From contig WJLP01000096.1 of assembly GCA_014728435.1 (NCBI GenBank), positions 1 through 38,152 of the forward strand: 38,152 bases of DNA. Direction: 5' to 3'. Positions 35,894 to 38,152 of the stretch are shown piece after piece. This stretch comes from Candidatus Uhrbacteria bacterium. GTDB taxonomy: Bacteria; Patescibacteriota; Patescibacteriia; 2-12-FULL-60-25. How positions within the stretch are numbered: the first letter of the stretch is position 1; each line of letters begins with the position of its first letter. Both the position numbers and the translations under genes were made by a program. The notes beneath the pieces were generated by a model. It saw only the letters and a list, made by a program, of their open reading frames with translations. It did not search any database and was not told the origin of the DNA.

Positions 35894-36797
35894 CTCAAAG
35901 AACTCAGAACATAGAACACGGAACATTGATTCAAAAAAATCCAAGTTCCAAGTTCCAAGCCTGCCCACCGAAGCTTCAGCGAAAGAGGGTTCCAAGTTCC
36001 TATCGGGCAACATAGTTGCTCTGGCTTTGATTTTGACGTCCGCGATTTTGATTACCGCGATCGGTGTCGGGATCGTCGTCATGCAAGGCGCCAGGCAATC
36101 GCGCACAATGGATGACGCGGTGGCGGCTTATTATTTGGCAAATTCAGGTATCGAGCTCCAGCTCTTTGGTATTCGTAAAGACAGCCGCACTTTGGCCGAT
36201 ATGGGCAACGCTTCCAATACCTATCCCGGAGGCACGAGTTGGGAATCAACAACAGGCTTGGAGCAAACCGGAGTCAAACGCATATCCTACCTTCCCGAAG
36301 AAGAACTGGCTTTTGTAGATCTCTTCAATCCGGATGATATTTCTGAAGCATCCAATGCCGCCAAAGTAAGTGTCACCTGGACAGCCGGGGATGATTGCGG
36401 CATGGAAACACCGGAAATAGAAGCCGCATATGCAGAATGGGAATTCTCCGGCGGCAGTGTCACTTGGCCCAGCGACGAAAATTACACAATCTGGCCTTTT
36501 ACGCCGTCCCCCATGGATATTGCACCACTCGACGTAAACAAATCCTATCGCTTGCGTTTACGTCCGTTTAACTGCTCGGTTAAAGATCTGCAAATCACCA
36601 TGTACGACGTAGGCGGCAACCAGCTCGATTACCCGGGCGACATCGTCCTCGGCTCCGAAGGAACCTACGAGGGCACGACTCAAAAACTCTCCGTATCCAT
36701 GCCACGCCAAGATGTACTCTCCGGTATTTTTAGCTACATCATCTTTTCTCAGCAACAACTCTGTAAAAAAGTCGGCTTAGCCGGCACCTGCCCGTAA
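35883..36797 (+). CDS. PilX/GspK-like minor pseudopilin with repeat-encoded leader
   Basis: 304 residues from the ATG at 35883, overlapping the previous gene by 11 nt. The first 42 residues are polar and basic and are largely read from heptamers (35901-35928 and 35940-35960). The likely cleavage is after LSG, before NIVALALILTSAILITAIG. There is no Glu+5, as in GspK/PilX proteins. QGARQSRTMDDAVAAYYLANSGIE after the helix is typical of this type. The head has two widely spaced Cys (CSV, then CKKVGLAGTC). It is the last gene of the pilus operon. Confidence 0.82.
   Translation: MSDNSKNSEHRTRNIDSKKSKFQVPSLPTEASAKEGSKFLSGNIVALALILTSAILITAIGVGIVVMQGARQSRTMDDAVAAYYLANSGIELQLFGIRKDSRTLADMGNASNTYPGGTSWESTTGLEQTGVKRISYLPEEELAFVDLFNPDDISEASNAAKVSVTWTAGDDCGMETPEIEAAYAEWEFSGGSVTWPSDENYTIWPFTPSPMDIAPLDVNKSYRLRLRPFNCSVKDLQITMYDVGGNQLDYPGDIVLGSEGTYEGTTQKLSVSMPRQDVLSGIFSYIIFSQQQLCKKVGLAGTCP
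35892..35960. repeat. Two heptamer arrays within the PilX-like leader
   Basis: AACTCAG, AACATAG, AACACGG and AACATTG occupy 35901-35928, and TCCAAGT twice plus TCCAAGC occupy 35940-35960. A further TCCAAGT-like copy lies at 35990-35996. Different heptamers are used in each array. Confidence 0.85.
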
Positions 36798-36799
36798 CT

Positions 36800-36898
36800 A
36801 AATTTCAAATAGTAAATATCAAACTACAAATGTAGATTCTTTTGTTATTTTAGTCAAAAATCAACTTTTTTGCTATTTGCGATCAGCTATCTACTATA
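36800..36898. repeat. Heptamer element downstream of the pilus operon
   Basis: Five units in register at 36800-36834 (AAATTTC, AAATAGT, AAATATC, AAACTAC, AAATGTA). CAAATAG (36806) has an inverted partner CTATTTG near 36873. AGCTATC occurs twice at 36885-36905, separated by one unit. No gene is seen in this gap. Confidence 0.75.
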
Positions 36899-36910
36899 AG
36901 CTATCGAGGG

Positions 36911-36939
36911 TTGACAAATAGATATATTTTTGCTAGATT
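36911..36939 (+). promoter_or_regulatory. Promoter of the 36983 gene
   Basis: TTGACA (36911-36916), 17-nt spacer, TAGATT (36934-36939) with TGC directly before it. The leader of about 37 nt carries GAGGTG (36973-36978). Confidence 0.75.
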
Positions 36940-36982
36940 GACGTATTCTGCACTTTCAATTCAAACCATCATGAGGTGGAAC

Positions 36983-37453
36983 ATGTTTACCGCATACGTA
37001 GGTTTAGTAGTAATTGGCTATCAACACGACTTTGTCATTCAGGTCTATTTCAACGAAGAGCCAAAGGGTTCTATCATTGAGGTAAGAGCTGACAACTTGT
37101 GGCACGCGGAAAAAGGTCACTTCCCACAATTCCGTTTGCCGCCAGGCAGGACTCGACTTGTAGTTGGTTCTGCAAAAACACCACTCGGTAAACTTACTCT
37201 AGATGGACGTAAGTTTATCGAAACAGAATTCCTCTGCATTGCCAGATCATCCAAAGCAGCAGCGCAGGCGTGGGTTGATTCCACGGTGCGACGCTTCATT
37301 ATTCACAATCGGAGCTGGAATGCGGTAAAGGAACTGGAAGATCAAACATACGACAGCGAAGCATACTGGGACTCGGCAAGATTAGGTAAAAGTCCAGAAG
37401 AATGCTTGGCCGACGCAAACGCCAAGTTTACTCAAATCCAATCTCGTTTCTAG
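36983..37453 (+). CDS. Unknown soluble protein, Shine-Dalgarno-led
   Basis: 156 residues from the ATG at 36983. The upstream frame begins at the TTG that is the -35 of the promoter, so it is rejected. A second ATG at 36971 overlaps the Shine-Dalgarno. The protein has a beta-rich N-terminal half (YVGLVVIGYQHDFVIQVYF, then RLPPGRTRLVVGSAKTPLG) and a helical C-terminal half (SKAAAQAWVDSTVRRF; ECLADANAKFTQIQ). There is no signal peptide, membrane helix or known motif. It is cotranscribed with the next gene (15-nt gap). Confidence 0.7.
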   Translation: MFTAYVGLVVIGYQHDFVIQVYFNEEPKGSIIEVRADNLWHAEKGHFPQFRLPPGRTRLVVGSAKTPLGKLTLDGRKFIETEFLCIARSSKAAAQAWVDSTVRRFIIHNRSWNAVKELEDQTYDSEAYWDSARLGKSPEECLADANAKFTQIQSRF

Positions 37454-37468
37454 AAGGAGGATGAGACG

Positions 37469-37840
37469 ATGAAATGGTCAGAACTATATTCGGAAATTTG
37501 GTTCGTTCATGAGTCGGATGATCCTAAGGAGCTGTTCATTGAGGCTCTGGAAGAAATCGAGGAAGGTGAAATTTTTCACTTCCAGCTTTGTCACCACAAC
37601 CCCGAAAAGGGCGCAAGTCTTGCTTGTAACGATACGCTAAGAGCCAGAATCATGAGAATCGAAGCATCCGGTAAGGGGTTGGCCGTCACACTCTCATTGG
37701 CTGCTTTTCCTCCAGGTATCAAGCCTGGAACGTACACCTTGATTTTTTCCGGCTCGGGTTGCCTCAACCCTCCTCAAGAGATGTTTGAAGATGGTGAGGT
37801 GAACCTAGCTCCAACAGATTCTTCTTGGTCAGTAGACTGA
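37469..37840 (+). CDS. Unknown acidic protein, Shine-Dalgarno-led
   Basis: 123 residues, acidic, with no signal or membrane segment. A helix rich in Glu (ELFIEALEEIEEG, about 21-33) is followed by beta strands and a loop PPGIKPGTYTLIFSGSGC (about 83-100). A strong AAGGAGG lies 8 nt before the ATG. The family is not recognised. With the gene before it, it forms a two-gene unit with its own promoter and terminator. The last codons lie 13 nt before the terminator stem. Confidence 0.7.
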   Translation: MKWSELYSEIWFVHESDDPKELFIEALEEIEEGEIFHFQLCHHNPEKGASLACNDTLRARIMRIEASGKGLAVTLSLAAFPPGIKPGTYTLIFSGSGCLNPPQEMFEDGEVNLAPTDSSWSVD

Positions 37841-37853
37841 CAATAATTCTGTG

Positions 37854-37879
37854 CCTTCCTAAATGGAGGGTCTTTTTTT
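37854..37879 (+). terminator. Terminator after the 37469 gene
   Basis: CCTTCC (37854-37859) pairs with GGAGGG (37865-37870, one T-G pair) around TAAAT, then TC and seven T. Confidence 0.8.
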
Positions 37880-37889
37880 AGTATAATGA

Positions 37890-37918
37890 TTGACTGGTCT
37901 ATTTTTTTCTGCTTAACT
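37890..37918 (+). promoter_or_regulatory. Promoter of the last gene
   Basis: TTGACT (37890-37895), 17-nt spacer, TTAACT (37913-37918) preceded by TGC. The leader is about 23 nt with GAGG at 37939-37942. Confidence 0.6.
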
Positions 37919-37947
37919 TTGGTCAGCACCCTAAAAATGAGGTTCTC

Positions 37948-38152
37948 ATGAAAAAGATGAGAAGTCTGCCCCTTGCACGGAAACCAAAACCCGAGATGAT
38001 TGTACATAAGTCCTTGGAAGAAAAGGCCCGGCAATATGTACAAAGTAAATATTTTGGCACTTTTGTTCAGCGCTATGAAGATGGGCTGGTCGCTACAGGT
38101 GTAGTGTTGGGCTCGCTGGTCATCGGTTTGCCGTTTGCGCTTTTGTTGCCCG
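37948..38152 (+). CDS. Truncated membrane protein gene, 3' end outside the window
   Basis: 68 codons are visible from the ATG at 37948 to the window edge. The first 47 residues are basic and helical (KKMRSLPLARKPKPEM; SLEEKARQYVQSKYFG). A hydrophobic segment begins at about residue 51 (GVVLGSLVIGLPFALLLP) and is still open at the edge. Promoter, GAGG 5 nt before the ATG and open frame support a real gene. The family cannot be told from this fragment. Confidence 0.6.
   Translation, partial: MKKMRSLPLARKPKPEMIVHKSLEEKARQYVQSKYFGTFVQRYEDGLVATGVVLGSLVIGLPFALLLP

Noticed and set aside
2749..36905. Insertion sequences or MITEs as the source of the inverted repeats
   Set aside because: No transposase, no shared terminal sequence between loci and no target-site duplication; the words differ from locus to locus.
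36911..36982. TTG start extending the 36983 protein by 24 residues
   Set aside because: The TTG is the first base triplet of the -35 TTGACA, so it lies upstream of the transcript start.
244..38152. Recoded genetic code (TGA as Gly) as in Gracilibacteria/Absconditabacteria
   Set aside because: Several intact genes end at TGA directly before the next gene, and no conserved domain contains an in-frame TGA.

Overview
The window looks like a chromosome segment from a Patescibacteria/CPR bacterium, most likely of the Parcubacteria type. Genes are tightly packed, with many small proteins of unknown function. A large type IV pilus locus is preceded by a surface protein with Trp-rich 'GWAWSxxVGW' repeats, and the pilus proteins have Ala/Pro/Lys-rich linkers. 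TGA is used as an ordinary stop (for example at 12831-12833, 13602-13604 and 16431-16433), so this is not the recoded code-25 lineage. No rRNA, tRNA, insertion sequence or CRISPR array was found. The lineage is an inference; no taxonomic marker search was possible.

Layout. 1-2748: divergent promoters serve a truncated Cys-rich gene (minus) and a HAD phosphatase; leucyl aminopeptidase follows. 2749-5974: redox block, with a glutaredoxin on plus and a minus-strand series perR, bcp/prxQ-like, sod, ahpC-like. A perfect 7-1-7 operator lies on the perR promoter. 5756-9731: small membrane proteins, a lipoprotein, era with a downstream partner, and an AT-rich secreted or anchored protein. 9751-17801: an RlmD/RumA-type methyltransferase, an unknown Shine-Dalgarno-led gene, a SpoU methyltransferase, glycosyltransferase, MurJ and two FecR-domain lipoproteins. 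17823-18174: a stand-alone structured RNA with its own consensus promoter and terminator. 18328-22824: lepA, a 32-residue membrane peptide, recJ and RNase HI. 23026-36797: the type IV pilus locus, holding a surface protein, pilM, N, O, a PilP-like protein, pilB, a lone receiver domain, pilC, the major pilin, five pilin-like proteins and the prepilin peptidase. 36983-38152: two unknown genes and a truncated membrane protein gene.

Three signals go beyond the gene list. First, about fifteen gaps and gene ends are built from degenerate tandem repeats with a strict 7-nt period. The heptamer differs at every locus, and the arrays often occur as two inverted arms. They reach into stop codons (sod, the methyltransferase at 9751, recJ, rnhA), sit just before start codons (pilD, the 32-aa peptide), and encode pseudopilin leader sequences. 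Second, the predicted 313-nt RNA at 17862-18174 has an 8-bp helix joining its predicted first nucleotides to the sequence just before its terminator. I recognise no known family in it. Third, at least six promoters place the -10 hexamer exactly 8 nt before the ATG, which implies leaderless or nearly leaderless mRNAs, while a minority of genes have 12-40 nt leaders with strong Shine-Dalgarno sequences.

How it fits together: perR and its neighbours form a self-contained peroxide/superoxide defence unit. The 23026-36797 cluster holds nearly everything needed to build and fire a type IV pilus, although no PilT retraction ATPase or PilQ secretin is seen here. The remaining genes are core translation, repair and envelope functions.
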